64,000 bases of DNA from Paraburkholderia sp. (lineage in GTDB: Bacteria; Pseudomonadota; Gammaproteobacteria; Burkholderiales; Burkholderiaceae), in the NCBI RefSeq assembly GCF_028283785.1, contig NZ_JAPWKB010000005.1, positions 310,001 to 374,000 on the forward strand. The letters run 5' to 3'. Positions 52,147 to 61,695 of the stretch are shown piece by piece. Both the position numbers and the translations under genes were made by a program. Each line of letters starts with the position of its first letter. Position 1 is the first letter of the stretch. A model generated the notes under the pieces. It ran no database searches, was not told the origin of the DNA, and saw only the letters and a list, made by a program, of their open reading frames with translations.

Positions 52147-54579
52147 TTACGGGAGTGCGTAGGCGATTACGTAGTCACCACGATCCGGCGACTGGCGTGC
52201 GCCGCCTGCCGAGATCAGGATGTACTGCTTGCCCGTCTTGGTAGACACGAAGCTCATCGGACCGCCCTGGCTGCCGACCGGCAGACGGGCTTTCCACACT
52301 TCCTTACCCGTCGAGCTGTCGAACGCGCGCAGGTAGTAATCCTGCGTGCCGGCGATGAACACGAGGCCGCCTTGCGTGGCCAGCGTGCCGCCGAGCGTCG
52401 GCATACCGACCGGCATCGGCGCGCGCATCTTGATGCCGAACGGACCAGTATCCTGCACCGTGCCGACCGGAACCTGCCACACGATCTTCTGCGTCTTCAG
52501 ATCCACTGCCGACAGCGTGCCGAACGGCGGCTTCTGGCAAGGGATACCCAGCGGCGACATGAAGCGGTTCTTGTTGACGGCGTACGGCGTGCCCTTCAGC
52601 GGCACCGCGCCCATCCCCGTGTTGACCGACTCGCCGCCGTTGCTGGTCGGCGCGCCGGCATCGACCTTCTGCGGAACCATCTGCACCCACAAACCGAGGC
52701 GCATGTCGTTGACGAAGATGTAGTGGTTGTTCGGGTCCGTCGACAGACTGCCCCAGTTCATGCCACCGAGCGAACCCGGGAAGCTGAGCGAGACATCCGT
52801 ATCCGGCACCGTGAACAGGCCGTCATAACGCATCGACTTGAACGCGATACGGCAGGCCAGCTGATCGAACGGCGTGGCACCCCACATATCCGATTCGGTC
52901 ATCTTCGCGTTGCCGATCTGCGGCATGCCGACCGACAGCGGCTGCGTATCCGGATACTGCTCGTTCGGAATCGTGCCCTTCTTGACCGGCACTTCTTCGA
53001 CCTTGGTCAACGGCTTGCCGGTGTAACGGTCCAGCACGAAAATCTGACCCGACTTGGTACCGAACACCACGGCCGGCTTCGTCGTGCCGTCCTTTTCCGG
53101 GAAGTCGATCAGGCTCGGCTGCATCGGAACGTCGAAGTCCCACAGGTCGTTGTGGACCGTCTGATAGACCCACTTTTCCTTACCGGTCGTCGCATCGACC
53201 GCGAGGATCGAGGTGGCGTACTTGTGATCCAGCCGCGTGCGGTTCGCACCCCACAAGTCGACCGACGGGCTGCCCATCGGCATGAACACGGTGTTCATGG
53301 CCGGGTCGTACGACATCGGCGCCCACGAGTTCGGCGTGCTGCGTTCGTACGTCTGACCCGGTTCGAGCTTCGCGTTCGGATCCTTGTGACCCGGATCGAA
53401 TGCCCAGCGCATTGCGCCCGTGATTACGTCGAAGCCGCGAATCACGCCGCCCGGCATGTCGGTCTGGACGTTATCCGCAACCCGACCGCCCACCACGACC
53501 GTCGTACCGGCCAGGGTCGGTGCCGACGTCAACTGATACTTCGGATCCGCCGCGTCACCGAGACCGGCCTTCAGATCGACGAAACCTTTATTGCCGAACT
53601 TGTCGCACAGTTCGCCGTTGTCGGCGTTGATTGCGACGAGGCGCGCATCGATGGTGTTCATCAGGATACGGCGCTGGCAGGTGTCGCCCGTCGCGAGTTC
53701 CGGCGCCGGAACCGGCGTCGAACCTGCGATGGTCGGTTGCACCAGCGGCTTGGTCGCATCGAAGTAAGCGAGACCGCGGCAACGGTTCCACACCTGTGCC
53801 TGCGCGTTGATCTCGCGCTTCCAGATCTGCTTGCCGGTGTCGGCATCGACGGCGATCACGTTGTTGTGCGGCGTGCACATAAAGATGCGGTCGCCGATCT
53901 GCAGCGGCGTTTGCTGATCTTCCGCGCCGTTACCGCCGGGGCTGATCGGCACGTCGCCCGTATGGAACGTCCACGCGACCTTCAGATCCTTCACGTTATC
54001 GCGCGTGATCTGGTCCAGTGCGACGAAACGGCTGCCGCCCGGCGTATTGCCGTAGTTGGCCCAGTCTTTTTGCGCATTGGCTTTATCGACCGGCACCAGC
54101 GGCAACTCTTCGCCGTTGGAGGCGACCGTCGGATGCGGCTGGAACATCTGCACGAAAGTGGCGAGCATCGCGACCACGATCACGACCGACGCGCCATACG
54201 CCGGCTTCGCCGCCGGGCTCTTGCCCTCACGGCGGCGCAGTGCCGGCAACGTGATCAGCGACAGCAGCATCAAGCCGGCCGGGACCATCAGACGCGATAC
54301 CAGCGGCCAGAAATCGATGCCGGCATCGAGCGGCGCCCAGATCAGCGTGCCGATAAAGACCAGCGCGAAGAGTGCGACTGCGGAGGACTTGCGACGGAAA
54401 AACTGGATCGCGGCCAGCAGCGTGACGATGCCTGCGATAAGAAAGTACCAGCTACCGCTCAGCAGCACGAGCTTGCCGCCGCCGATCGCAAAGAAGAGAC
54501 CCGTCGCCAGAAGGACGAGGCCCAATAACCAACACCAGATCGCCAGCAACCCTGACGGGCCGGCTTTATCCTTAGACAT
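52147..54579 (-). CDS. gcd: PQQ-dependent membrane glucose dehydrogenase
   Basis: The enzyme has 810 residues. The first about 150 residues hold five membrane helices (LLAIWCWLLGLVLLATGLFF, LVLLSGSWYFLIAGIVTLLAAIQFF and others). The rest is the periplasmic eight-bladed quinoprotein propeller: NAQKDWANYGNTPGGSRFVALDQIT, tryptophan-docking repeats such as VIAVDADTGKQIWKREI, ILAVDATTGKEKWVYQTVHNDLWDFDVPMQP, and the terminal AFDSSTGKEVWKARLPVGSQGGPMSF. It oxidises glucose to gluconolactone and passes electrons to ubiquinone. The PQQ biosynthesis operon is about 1.8 kb away on the other strand, so enzyme and cofactor are linked. It is the key enzyme of mineral phosphate solubilisation. Confidence 0.96.
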   Translation of the reverse strand: MSKDKAGPSGLLAIWCWLLGLVLLATGLFFAIGGGKLVLLSGSWYFLIAGIVTLLAAIQFFRRKSSAVALFALVFIGTLIWAPLDAGIDFWPLVSRLMVPAGLMLLSLITLPALRRREGKSPAAKPAYGASVVIVVAMLATFVQMFQPHPTVASNGEELPLVPVDKANAQKDWANYGNTPGGSRFVALDQITRDNVKDLKVAWTFHTGDVPISPGGNGAEDQQTPLQIGDRIFMCTPHNNVIAVDADTGKQIWKREINAQAQVWNRCRGLAYFDATKPLVQPTIAGSTPVPAPELATGDTCQRRILMNTIDARLVAINADNGELCDKFGNKGFVDLKAGLGDAADPKYQLTSAPTLAGTTVVVGGRVADNVQTDMPGGVIRGFDVITGAMRWAFDPGHKDPNAKLEPGQTYERSTPNSWAPMSYDPAMNTVFMPMGSPSVDLWGANRTRLDHKYATSILAVDATTGKEKWVYQTVHNDLWDFDVPMQPSLIDFPEKDGTTKPAVVFGTKSGQIFVLDRYTGKPLTKVEEVPVKKGTIPNEQYPDTQPLSVGMPQIGNAKMTESDMWGATPFDQLACRIAFKSMRYDGLFTVPDTDVSLSFPGSLGGMNWGSLSTDPNNHYIFVNDMRLGLWVQMVPQKVDAGAPTSNGGESVNTGMGAVPLKGTPYAVNKNRFMSPLGIPCQKPPFGTLSAVDLKTQKIVWQVPVGTVQDTGPFGIKMRAPMPVGMPTLGGTLATQGGLVFIAGTQDYYLRAFDSSTGKEVWKARLPVGSQGGPMSFVSTKTGKQYILISAGGARQSPDRGDYVIAYALP

Positions 54580-54912
54580 GACTTATTTTCTCCATCAAGA
54601 AACTGCGGCATTATGCTGCATTTTAACTGTTTAGGACAAATTTTCGGACTGTAGAGGATTGCTATATGTCGGGCCTGAAAGGGCCGATTTGCAAAGGGGT
54701 CGCAACACGGTTCGATCTGCGCGGATAACGCTGGAAACGGGCCTCGAAACGCACCGGGACGGTGGAGATCGCGAAAAATCGGCGGCACGGACGCATCGTG
54801 TTTGGCGATATATGCCCGTGCGACCCGCACCGCAGAAAAGGTGTTTTGCAAATCCGGTAATAAAAACGGCCGATTGAATCCGGGTTCGATCCGGATCAAT
54901 CCGCAGCCGGCC
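54580..54912. other. 333-bp promoter region of gcd
   Basis: No gene is seen. Near the gcd start there is TGCGGCAT-T-ATGCTGCA (54604-54620), a 17-base imperfect palindrome that could be a regulator site. The remainder is unremarkable. Confidence 0.5.
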
Positions 54913-55509
54913 TCACGCCGCGATCACCTGAATCTGATACACCGCCCACGGACACGTGACGAAACGTTCGTTCAGCGCTTTCGCCGCGAGTTCGGGAATG
55001 CGGTCGGCGTCGTAGACCGCCCAGAGCGGCCCGAGACCGCCGAGCGGCATTGGCTTGCCGTCAAGCTGCGTGGCGACGATAAAGCGATTCGCACGCACCG
55101 CGTCGAGCGTCAGCATCACCACGTATCCGTCGATGGCGCGCAGCAGCACTTTCGTGTCGCCCGCCTCCGGCGCGCCGACGTGCGCGAGCACATCGGTCAG
55201 CAACGGGCCGGACAACGTGTGCGGATGGCCGTCGTATTCGAGCGTGGGTTTGATCGTGACCGACGGCAGGCTCGCAATCGACTGGAAGTCGAACGTATAG
55301 GCTTCGTCGAATTTCACCAGTTGCTTCTTCATCAACTGGTCGAGCGCCGGATCGAGCGCGCCACGGTTGTGGCGCTTGATGTCGCCGGCAATCGTCAACA
55401 GCGTGGGCGATGCCGCGCACGCTTGATTCGAAACGGGTTTCCGCGCAAACGCAGGTGCGGCAACGGCACCGAGGACAGCCGCGCTGCTCAGGAATTGGCG
55501 TTTATCCAT
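54913..55509 (-). CDS. Exported protein with oxidoreductase molybdopterin-binding-like domain
   Basis: The protein has 198 residues. The N-terminus MDKRQFLSSAAVLGAVAAPAFARK is a signal peptide; it begins with a KRQFL run like a Tat leader but lacks the second arginine. The body matches the small SUOX-type fold: LLTIAGDIKRHNRG, a beta-rich middle (FDFQSIASLPSVTIKPTLEYDGHPHTLSGPLLTDVLAHVGAP), DGYVVMLTLDAVRANRFIVATQLDGKPMPLGGLGPLWAVYD, and FVTCPWAVYQIQVIAA. Such proteins usually bind periplasmic cofactors or partner sensors. The catalytic cysteine of true sulfite oxidases is not apparent, so activity is uncertain. Confidence 0.7.
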   Translation of the reverse strand: MDKRQFLSSAAVLGAVAAPAFARKPVSNQACAASPTLLTIAGDIKRHNRGALDPALDQLMKKQLVKFDEAYTFDFQSIASLPSVTIKPTLEYDGHPHTLSGPLLTDVLAHVGAPEAGDTKVLLRAIDGYVVMLTLDAVRANRFIVATQLDGKPMPLGGLGPLWAVYDADRIPELAAKALNERFVTCPWAVYQIQVIAA

Positions 55510-55622
55510 GGGCGGTAGCTCCTTTTCCAGATGGGACGAACGGGGTCAAATGCATCGACGATGCCGGTATTGTCGATGAATTGCCCGTTCGTGCGCGAGG
55601 ATTCCCGGTGCGCGGACCGTCG

Positions 55623-56057
55623 CTAGCGCGCGGCCTCGTCCTGATGTTCGCGCGCGTCGCTCGGATAACGCGTCTGGCCGTAGCGGATCAGCAGCACGCC
55701 CAGCGCGATCAGCACGATCGCGACAGCCGATGCGATCAGATGCAGCTCGGTGTTCGCGCCCGCCCGCAAGATCAGGTCGCGCGCGATCGACACCATCGCG
55801 ATATACAGCGGAAAGCGCACCGGCAACTGCCCCGCTTTCAGATACTGCCCGACCATCGCGAACACTTCGAGGTACAGGAACATCAGCAGCAGATCGGTCA
55901 GCGTGACGCTGCCGGAATCGGCCATTTTCCAGATCAGATGCCCCATCGCGAGGGCGGTGCCGATGCCGATCACCAGCAGACCGATCAGTTCGGCCATTTC
56001 GACCACCTGTTCAAGCAGTCGCTTGACGCGTTTGTGCAGCGTGCCTTCGTACTTCAT
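55623..56057 (-). CDS. PsiE-family phosphate-starvation-inducible membrane protein
   Basis: This 144-residue protein has four hydrophobic segments (MAELIGLLVIGIGTALAMGHLIW, LTDLLLMFLYLEVFAMVGQYL, FPLYIAMVSIARDLILRAG, HLIASAVAIVLIALGVLLIRYGQTR). The PsiE-type core LLMFLYLEVFAMVGQYLKAGQLPVRFPLYIAMVSIARDLI is present. PsiE is induced by phosphate limitation in E. coli, with unclear function. Its presence between gcd and the pqq operon fits a phosphate-acquisition neighbourhood, although that is inference. Confidence 0.88.
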   Translation of the reverse strand: MKYEGTLHKRVKRLLEQVVEMAELIGLLVIGIGTALAMGHLIWKMADSGSVTLTDLLLMFLYLEVFAMVGQYLKAGQLPVRFPLYIAMVSIARDLILRAGANTELHLIASAVAIVLIALGVLLIRYGQTRYPSDAREHQDEAAR

Positions 56058-56422
56058 CCGCGAAGCTCCATATCAGGGTGGATCGTGTGTGCGACAAAAC
56101 GAACTTGCCGACGGGTTCCGGCCGAAAGTAGCAGACCGCCCGTCGCGCCGTATGCGGCACGTTGTCGCGAAAAAATGACGCCGTCCGCAGTCTCGAAAAA
56201 TCGTCAAACCGACCGTCCGGTCGGGTTTTGGGCCGTTCTGGGGGGTGCCGGGCCTGACGTCGGAGCGCGATCGGAAGTGGTAGCATCCACGTTGAGATCA
56301 TTTTGCGATGGAAGCGTGACGGCACGACACAGGTTGTCCACGCACCCTTCCGTCCGCGTCGGTCTTTCCCGTGTCCGACGCATCGCCGGACACTCTGTTT
56401 AGCTTTAAAAGGAGAACTTCTC
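56058..56422. other. 365-bp region upstream of pqqA
   Basis: No supported gene. It contains the symmetric element CCGACCG-TC-CGGTCGG (56209-56224) and a leader hairpin GTGTCCG/CGGACAC (56371-56377 with 56387-56393) about 30 bases before pqqA. The pqqA ribosome-binding site AAAAGGAG is at 56407-56414. Both elements are candidate controls of the operon. Confidence 0.65.
56209..56224. promoter_or_regulatory. Candidate operator CCGACCG-N2-CGGTCGG
   Basis: Perfect 7-bp arms around two bases, flanked by AAA and TTTT, in the divergent gap between the PsiE-like gene and pqqA. This style of site is common for TetR-type repressors. The regulator is not identified and the role is inferred. Confidence 0.4.
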
Positions 56423-56494
56423 ATGTGGACCAAACCCGCTTACACCGATCTGCGCCTTGGTTTTGAGATCACGATGTACATCGCGAATCGCTGA
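56423..56494 (+). CDS. pqqA: PQQ precursor peptide PqqA
   Basis: A 23-residue peptide, [20 protein letters not shown] then ANR, starting after a strong AAAAGGAG. The glutamate and tyrosine that are fused into PQQ are Glu15 and Tyr19, with the required three-residue spacing (E-I-T-M-Y). It is the substrate of PqqE with PqqD, in the same operon. A terminator-like hairpin follows before pqqB, so pqqA mRNA is probably more abundant than the rest of the operon. Confidence 0.97.
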   Translation: MWTKPAYTDLRLGFEITMYIANR

Positions 56495-56520
56495 ACCAGG
56501 CCTCACCCCAGGTCACACAC

Positions 56521-56548
56521 TAGCCTCGGCTCGCCGGGGCTATTTTTT
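56521..56548 (+). terminator. Partial terminator between pqqA and pqqB
   Basis: TAGCCTCGG and CCGGGGCTA (56521-56542) form a hairpin with one mismatch, followed by six T. Located 27 bases after the pqqA stop, it probably lets only some transcripts continue into pqqBCDE. Confidence 0.8.
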
Positions 56549-56598
56549 CTGCGGACGCCCGTTCGCACAAATCAGTTGGCCGGCATCTGAAAACAGGT

Positions 56599-57510
56599 AT
56601 GCATATTCAAATCCTTGGATCTGCGGCCGGAGGCGGCTTTCCTCAGTGGAACTGCAACTGCGCGAATTGCGCAGGCTTTCGTAGCGGCACGATCCGCGCA
56701 CACGCGCGCACCCAATCGTCGATTGCGGTATCGGACGACGGCGTGAACTGGGTGCTATGTAACGCATCCCCCGACATCCGCTCGCAACTTCATCACTTCG
56801 CGCCCATGCAACCGGGCCGCGCGCTGCGCGACACCGGCATCGCCGCGATTGTCCTGATGGACAGCCAGATCGATCACACCACCGGCTTGCTGAGCTTGCG
56901 CGAAGGATGCCCGCTCGACGTCTGGTGCACCGACATGGTCCACGACGATCTGAGCACCGGCTTTCCGCTGTTCACGATGCTGAGTCACTGGAACGGTGGA
57001 CTGCACTGGAACCCGATCGAACCTTCGCGCGACTTCGCGATTCCCGCCTGTCCGGGTCTGCGCTTTACGCCGTTCGTGCTGCGCAGCGCCGCGCCGCCGT
57101 ATTCGCCGCATCGGCACGATCCGCATCCGGGCGACAACATCGGTCTGGTGATCGAAGATCTGCGCACTGGCGGCAAGCTGTTCTATGCGCCGGGACTCGG
57201 CGCGGTCGATGACGCGTTGCTGGCGCGCATGCACGCGGCCGATTGCCTGCTGGTCGACGGCACGCTGTGGCACGACGACGAAATGAGCCGTCGCGGCGTC
57301 GGCACGCGTACCGGCCGTCAGATGGGGCATCTTGCGCAAAGCGGCGCCGGCGGCATGCTGGAAGTGCTCGAAGCGTTTCCCGCGCAACGCAAGATCCTCA
57401 CGCACATCAACAACACGAATCCGATTCTCGACGAAGACTCGCCGGAACGCGCCGAACTGGCCCGGCGTCAGGTCGAAGTCGCATTCGACGGTATGAGCAT
57501 CGAGTTGTAG
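56599..57510 (+). CDS. pqqB: Pyrroloquinoline quinone biosynthesis protein B
   Basis: A 303-residue metallo-hydrolase-fold protein. Features are [21 protein letters not shown], CxC residues in [13 protein letters not shown] typical of PqqB, the metal-site [16 protein letters not shown], and late [33 protein letters not shown] and [19 protein letters not shown]. PqqB acts as a dioxygenase/hydroxylase on the Glu-Tyr intermediate. It is in the pqq operon after pqqA and 69 bases before pqqC. Confidence 0.97.
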   Translation: MHIQILGSAAGGGFPQWNCNCANCAGFRSGTIRAHARTQSSIAVSDDGVNWVLCNASPDIRSQLHHFAPMQPGRALRDTGIAAIVLMDSQIDHTTGLLSLREGCPLDVWCTDMVHDDLSTGFPLFTMLSHWNGGLHWNPIEPSRDFAIPACPGLRFTPFVLRSAAPPYSPHRHDPHPGDNIGLVIEDLRTGGKLFYAPGLGAVDDALLARMHAADCLLVDGTLWHDDEMSRRGVGTRTGRQMGHLAQSGAGGMLEVLEAFPAQRKILTHINNTNPILDEDSPERAELARRQVEVAFDGMSIEL

Positions 57511-57579
57511 ATTCGACGTCGGCGCCGCGCTATCGCGAGCGCCTTCCGTTTCCGCATCATTTGAGGTCACGCGACATCC

Positions 57580-58350
57580 ATGAACCCATCTGCCCAAGCC
57601 GCCCAGAGTCCACTCACCCACGAGCAGTTCGAACAGGCGTTGCGCGCCAAAGGCGCGTACTACCACATCCATCACCCGTATCACGTGGCGATGTATGAAG
57701 GCCGCGCGACCCGCGAGCAGATTCAGGGCTGGGTGGCGAACCGCTTCTACTACCAGGTCAACATCCCGATGAAGGACGCCGCGATCCTCGCGAACTGTCC
57801 GGATCGCGAAGTGCGACGTCTGTGGATCCAGCGTCTGCTCGATCACGACGGCGCGCCGGGCGAGGATGGCGGGATCGAAGCATGGCTGCGCCTCGGCGAG
57901 GCGGTCGGGTTGGACGCCGACCAGTTGCGCTCGCAGGAACTGGTGCTGCCCGGCGTGCGCTTCGCCGTGGACGCCTACGTCAACTTCGCGCGCCGCGCGA
58001 CCTGGCAGGAAGCCGCGAGCAGTTCGCTGACCGAACTGTTCGCGCCGCAAATCCATCAGTCGCGACTCGACACGTGGCCGAAGCACTATCCGTGGATCGA
58101 TCCCACCGGCTATGCGTATTTCCGCACGCGGCTCGGTCAGGCGCGTCGCGACGTGGAACACGGTTTGCAGATCACGTTGCAGCACTACACTACCTACGAA
58201 GGCCAGCAGCGGATGCTGGAAATCCTGCAATTCAAGCTCGACATCCTGTGGACGATGCTGGATGCAATGTCGATGGCGTATGAATTCGGTCGTCCGCCGT
58301 ATCACACGGTGACGGACCAACGTGCGTGGCACAAAGGAATCGCACTATGA
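57580..58350 (+). CDS. pqqC: Pyrroloquinoline-quinone synthase
   Basis: A 256-residue cofactor-independent oxidase, all-helical. Recognisable stretches: [118 protein letters not shown]. It carries out the last ring-closing oxidation of the pathway. Its stop overlaps the pqqD start (ATGA at 58347). Confidence 0.97.
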   Translation: MNPSAQAAQSPLTHEQFEQALRAKGAYYHIHHPYHVAMYEGRATREQIQGWVANRFYYQVNIPMKDAAILANCPDREVRRLWIQRLLDHDGAPGEDGGIEAWLRLGEAVGLDADQLRSQELVLPGVRFAVDAYVNFARRATWQEAASSSLTELFAPQIHQSRLDTWPKHYPWIDPTGYAYFRTRLGQARRDVEHGLQITLQHYTTYEGQQRMLEILQFKLDILWTMLDAMSMAYEFGRPPYHTVTDQRAWHKGIAL

Positions 58351-58622
58351 GTTTCGACCGCAACCTGAAGCCGACGTGGCGACGCGGCTATCGCTTCCAG
58401 TTCGAACCCGCGCAGGACAGTCACGTGCTGCTCTATCCCGAAGGCATGGTCAAGCTGAACGGCAGCGCGAGCGCGATCGGTACGCTGATCGACGGTGAAC
58501 GCAGCGTGACCGCGATCATCGCGGCGCTCGATGCGCAATTCCCCGGCGTGCCGGAACTCGGCACCGACGTCGAGCAGTTCATGCTCGTCGCCAGCGACAA
58601 GCACTGGATCGATCTTGTCTGA
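58347..58622 (+). CDS. pqqD: PQQ biosynthesis peptide chaperone PqqD
   Basis: A 91-residue protein whose ATG overlaps the pqqC stop. The PqqD fold: [52 protein letters not shown] and [23 protein letters not shown]. It presents PqqA to the radical SAM enzyme PqqE, which starts five bases before the pqqD stop. Confidence 0.96.
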   Translation: MSFDRNLKPTWRRGYRFQFEPAQDSHVLLYPEGMVKLNGSASAIGTLIDGERSVTAIIAALDAQFPGVPELGTDVEQFMLVASDKHWIDLV

Positions 58623-59799
58623 CGATCTGATTACGCGTCCGACAGCGCAGCCGCTCACGCAATCCGACGCCGGCGCGACGCCTGCGGTCGGACTGCCGCT
58701 GTGGCTGCTCGCCGAAGTGACGTACCGCTGTCCGCTGCAATGTCCGTACTGTTCGAACCCGCTGGATTTCGCGCGCCAGGGCGAGGAACTCAGCACCGAT
58801 CAATGGTTGCGCGTGATGTCCGAAGCGCGCGAACTCGGCGCCGCGCAGATCGGTTTTTCCGGTGGCGAGCCGCTGGTGCGCCCCGATCTGCCGGAGCTGA
58901 TCGCACATGCGCGCGGCCTGGGTTATTACACGAACCTGATCACGTCGGGCATCGGCCTGAGCGAAGCGAAACTCGACGCGTTCGAGCGCGCCGGACTCGA
59001 TCACATCCAGATCAGCTTCCAGTCGAGCGATGAGCAGGTCAACAACATGCTGGCCGGATCGCCGAAAGCGTTCGCGCAAAAACTGGCGATGGCGCGTGCC
59101 GTCAAGGCGCACGGCTATCCGATGGTGCTGAACTTCGTCACGCATCGCTACAACATCGACCATATCGACCGGATCATCGAGCTGTGCATCGCGCTCGACG
59201 CCGATTTCGTCGAACTCGCGACCTGCCAGTTCTACGGCTGGGCGTATCTGAACCGCGCCGAACTGCTGCCGACGCGCGAACAGCTCGCGCGCGCCGAGCG
59301 CATCACGAACGAATACCGTGACAAGCTCGCCGCGACCAACCATCCATGCAAACTGATCTTCGTGATGCCGGATTACTACGAAGAACGGCCGAAGCCCTGC
59401 ATGAGCGGCTGGGGCAGCCTGTTCCTGACCGTGACACCGGACGGCACCGCACTGCCCTGCCACGGCGCGCGGCAATTGCCGGTGACGTTCCCGAACGTGC
59501 GCGATCACGACCTGCGCCACATCTGGTACGAGTCGTTCGGTTTCAACCGGTTTCGCGGCAACGCGTGGATGCCCGAACCGTGCCGTTCGTGCGACGAAAA
59601 GGAAAAGGACTTCGGCGGCTGTCGCTGTCAGGCGTTCATGCTGACCGGCGACGCGTCGAACGCCGATCCGGTATGCAGCAAGTCGCCGTACCATCCGGTG
59701 ATCCTGAAGGCCCGCGACGAAGCCGTACAACCCCGCGTGACCGAGCATCCGCTGATCTTCCGCAATGACAAGCAATCACGCCGCCTCAGCGGCAAATAA
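58615..59799 (+). CDS. pqqE: PqqA peptide cyclase (radical SAM)
   Basis: This 394-residue radical SAM enzyme has the CX3CX2C cluster motif at Cys39, Cys43 and Cys46 ([13 protein letters not shown]), [17 protein letters not shown], and the cysteine-rich SPASM end ([39 protein letters not shown]). It cross-links Glu15 and Tyr19 of PqqA. The start is TTG 58615, inside the last codons of pqqD; no ATG or GTG fits ahead of the N-terminal region [14 protein letters not shown], so overlap and coupling with pqqD are likely. Confidence 0.95.
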   Translation: MSDDLITRPTAQPLTQSDAGATPAVGLPLWLLAEVTYRCPLQCPYCSNPLDFARQGEELSTDQWLRVMSEARELGAAQIGFSGGEPLVRPDLPELIAHARGLGYYTNLITSGIGLSEAKLDAFERAGLDHIQISFQSSDEQVNNMLAGSPKAFAQKLAMARAVKAHGYPMVLNFVTHRYNIDHIDRIIELCIALDADFVELATCQFYGWAYLNRAELLPTREQLARAERITNEYRDKLAATNHPCKLIFVMPDYYEERPKPCMSGWGSLFLTVTPDGTALPCHGARQLPVTFPNVRDHDLRHIWYESFGFNRFRGNAWMPEPCRSCDEKEKDFGGCRCQAFMLTGDASNADPVCSKSPYHPVILKARDEAVQPRVTEHPLIFRNDKQSRRLSGK

Positions 59800-61621
59800 G
59801 CGGCTGACAGCCGAACAGGCCGTCGCGAGCGGCCGCGATTTCGTCGAACTGGCTGCCAGTCCGTCCGGTGTGTTCTGGACCGCGTACGCGCCCGCCGACG
59901 CCACGTGCCGGATCTGGCGCTGGCACGCAGACACCCATGCCGAACCTGCCTGCGTGACGCCGGACGGCTTCAGCGTGCGCGGTCGCGTGTACGAATATGG
60001 CGGCGGCTCGTTTTGCATCGCCGGTCACACGCTCGTCTTCGCGAACGAAGCCGATCAGCGGCTGTACCGGCAATCGATCGACGGCGGCGTGCCGCACGCG
60101 TTGACGCCGCCCGGCCCGCGTTACGGCGACCTGCGCTTTGCGCCGGGCCGCGTGCTCGCGGTCGAGCAGGACGGCGACACGCACCGGCTGGTGGCGATCA
60201 ATCTGGATGACGGCGCGCGCGACGTGCTCGCCGAAGGCGCGGATTTCTACGCTGCGCCGACGCTGAATGCTGACGGCACACGGCTCGCGTGGATCGAATG
60301 GCAGCATCCGCATCAACCGTGGACGGCGACGCGTCTGATGCTTCAGGAACGCGCCGCCGACGGCACGTGGTCCACGCCGCGCATCGTCGCCGGTCACGAT
60401 GACGACGAAGCGTTGCAGCAGCCGTGTTTCGACGCATCGGGACACCTGGTCTGTCTGAGCGATCGGGCGAACTTCTGGCAGCCGTGGCGCGACGGCGCGA
60501 GCGGTTTCGAACCGCTGCCCGCCGCCGCAGCCGATCACGCGTCGGCGCCGTGGCAACTCGGCGGACGCAGTTGGCTTCCGCTCGAAGACGGCGCAAGCGT
60601 CGCAAGCTGGTTCGACGACAGTTGGGGCGTGCTCGGCCATCGCGACGCCGGCGGCAACGTGCAGCGGCTCGCGAGCGGCTACAGCCGGTTCCGCAATCTG
60701 GCCGCCGACGGCGCGCATCTCTACTGCATCGCCGCATCGCCCGAATGTCCGGCTGCGGTGCTGGCGATCCGTCGCAGCGACTATCGCGTGAGCGTGCTCG
60801 GCGAGGTCGCGCCGAGCGTGCCGGCGACGCAGATCCGTCGGCCGGAGATCATCCGCTATCGCAGCGGCGACACCGACGTCCACGGCTATTTCTACGCCCC
60901 CGCCGACGCCCCCGCATTCGCCACCGAAACCGCCGCGCCGCCCGTCGTCGTGTTCGTTCACGGCGGCCCGACCTCGGCGTGTTATCCGGTGTTCGATCCG
61001 CGCGTCGAGTTCTGGACCCAGCGCGGCTTCGCGATCGCGCAACTCAACTATCGCGGCAGCACCGGCTACGGTCGCGCCTATCGTCAGGCGCTGCACCGCA
61101 ACTGGGGCGTCATCGATGTGGACGACGCGTGCAACGCCGTCGCGTATCTCGCGCAGCACGGTCAGGTCGATCCTCGACGCGCGTTTATTCGCGGCAACAG
61201 TTCGGGCGGCTACACGACGCTGTGCGCATTGGCGTTTCGCGACACGTTTCGCGGCGGCGCCAGTCTGTACGGCGTCAGCGATCCGCTGACGCTCGACGCC
61301 GCCACCCACAAGTTCGAAGCGCGCTATCTGCACTGGCTGATCGGCGATCCGGTCGCGGAACGCGAACGCTACCGGTCACGCACGCCGCTGTTGCACGCGG
61401 ACACGATCACCGCGCCGGTGATCTTCTTCCAGGGCGAACTCGACGCGGTCGTCACGCCGGATCAAACCCGTTCGATGGTCGCCGCGCTCGACGCGAACGG
61501 CATCGAAACCGAAGCGCATTACTACGCCGACGAACGGCACGGCTTTCGCCAGGCCGCCAATCAGGCGCATGCGCTCGATGCGGAACACGCGTTTTATCGC
61601 AGGATCCTCGACGCACGGTGA
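59765..61621 (+). CDS. S9-family prolyl oligopeptidase/dipeptidyl peptidase, PQQ-operon associated
   Basis: The protein has 618 residues. The N-terminal half is a beta-propeller ([54 protein letters not shown]). The C-terminal half is an alpha/beta-hydrolase: [17 protein letters not shown], catalytic serine in [18 protein letters not shown], acid in [13 protein letters not shown] and His in [13 protein letters not shown]. No signal peptide is seen, so it is likely cytoplasmic. The ATG lies 35 bases before the pqqE stop, indicating cotranscription. Related peptidases accompany other PQQ operons and may process PqqA fragments; no PqqF/G metalloprotease is present. Confidence 0.9.
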   Translation: MTSNHAASAANKRLTAEQAVASGRDFVELAASPSGVFWTAYAPADATCRIWRWHADTHAEPACVTPDGFSVRGRVYEYGGGSFCIAGHTLVFANEADQRLYRQSIDGGVPHALTPPGPRYGDLRFAPGRVLAVEQDGDTHRLVAINLDDGARDVLAEGADFYAAPTLNADGTRLAWIEWQHPHQPWTATRLMLQERAADGTWSTPRIVAGHDDDEALQQPCFDASGHLVCLSDRANFWQPWRDGASGFEPLPAAAADHASAPWQLGGRSWLPLEDGASVASWFDDSWGVLGHRDAGGNVQRLASGYSRFRNLAADGAHLYCIAASPECPAAVLAIRRSDYRVSVLGEVAPSVPATQIRRPEIIRYRSGDTDVHGYFYAPADAPAFATETAAPPVVVFVHGGPTSACYPVFDPRVEFWTQRGFAIAQLNYRGSTGYGRAYRQALHRNWGVIDVDDACNAVAYLAQHGQVDPRRAFIRGNSSGGYTTLCALAFRDTFRGGASLYGVSDPLTLDAATHKFEARYLHWLIGDPVAERERYRSRTPLLHADTITAPVIFFQGELDAVVTPDQTRSMVAALDANGIETEAHYYADERHGFRQAANQAHALDAEHAFYRRILDAR

Positions 61622-61695
61622 GTCGCGGACGGCGCGGCGTCGAACCCGCAAGACTGGCACAATCCGGTGCATCTTCGATCCGCCTGGGAATTTCA

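Noticed and set aside
60424..61695. Fusion of the ABC exporter to a 424-residue N-terminal domain
   Set aside because: That part is the out-of-frame shadow of the S9 peptidase gene; the exporter starts at ATG 61696.
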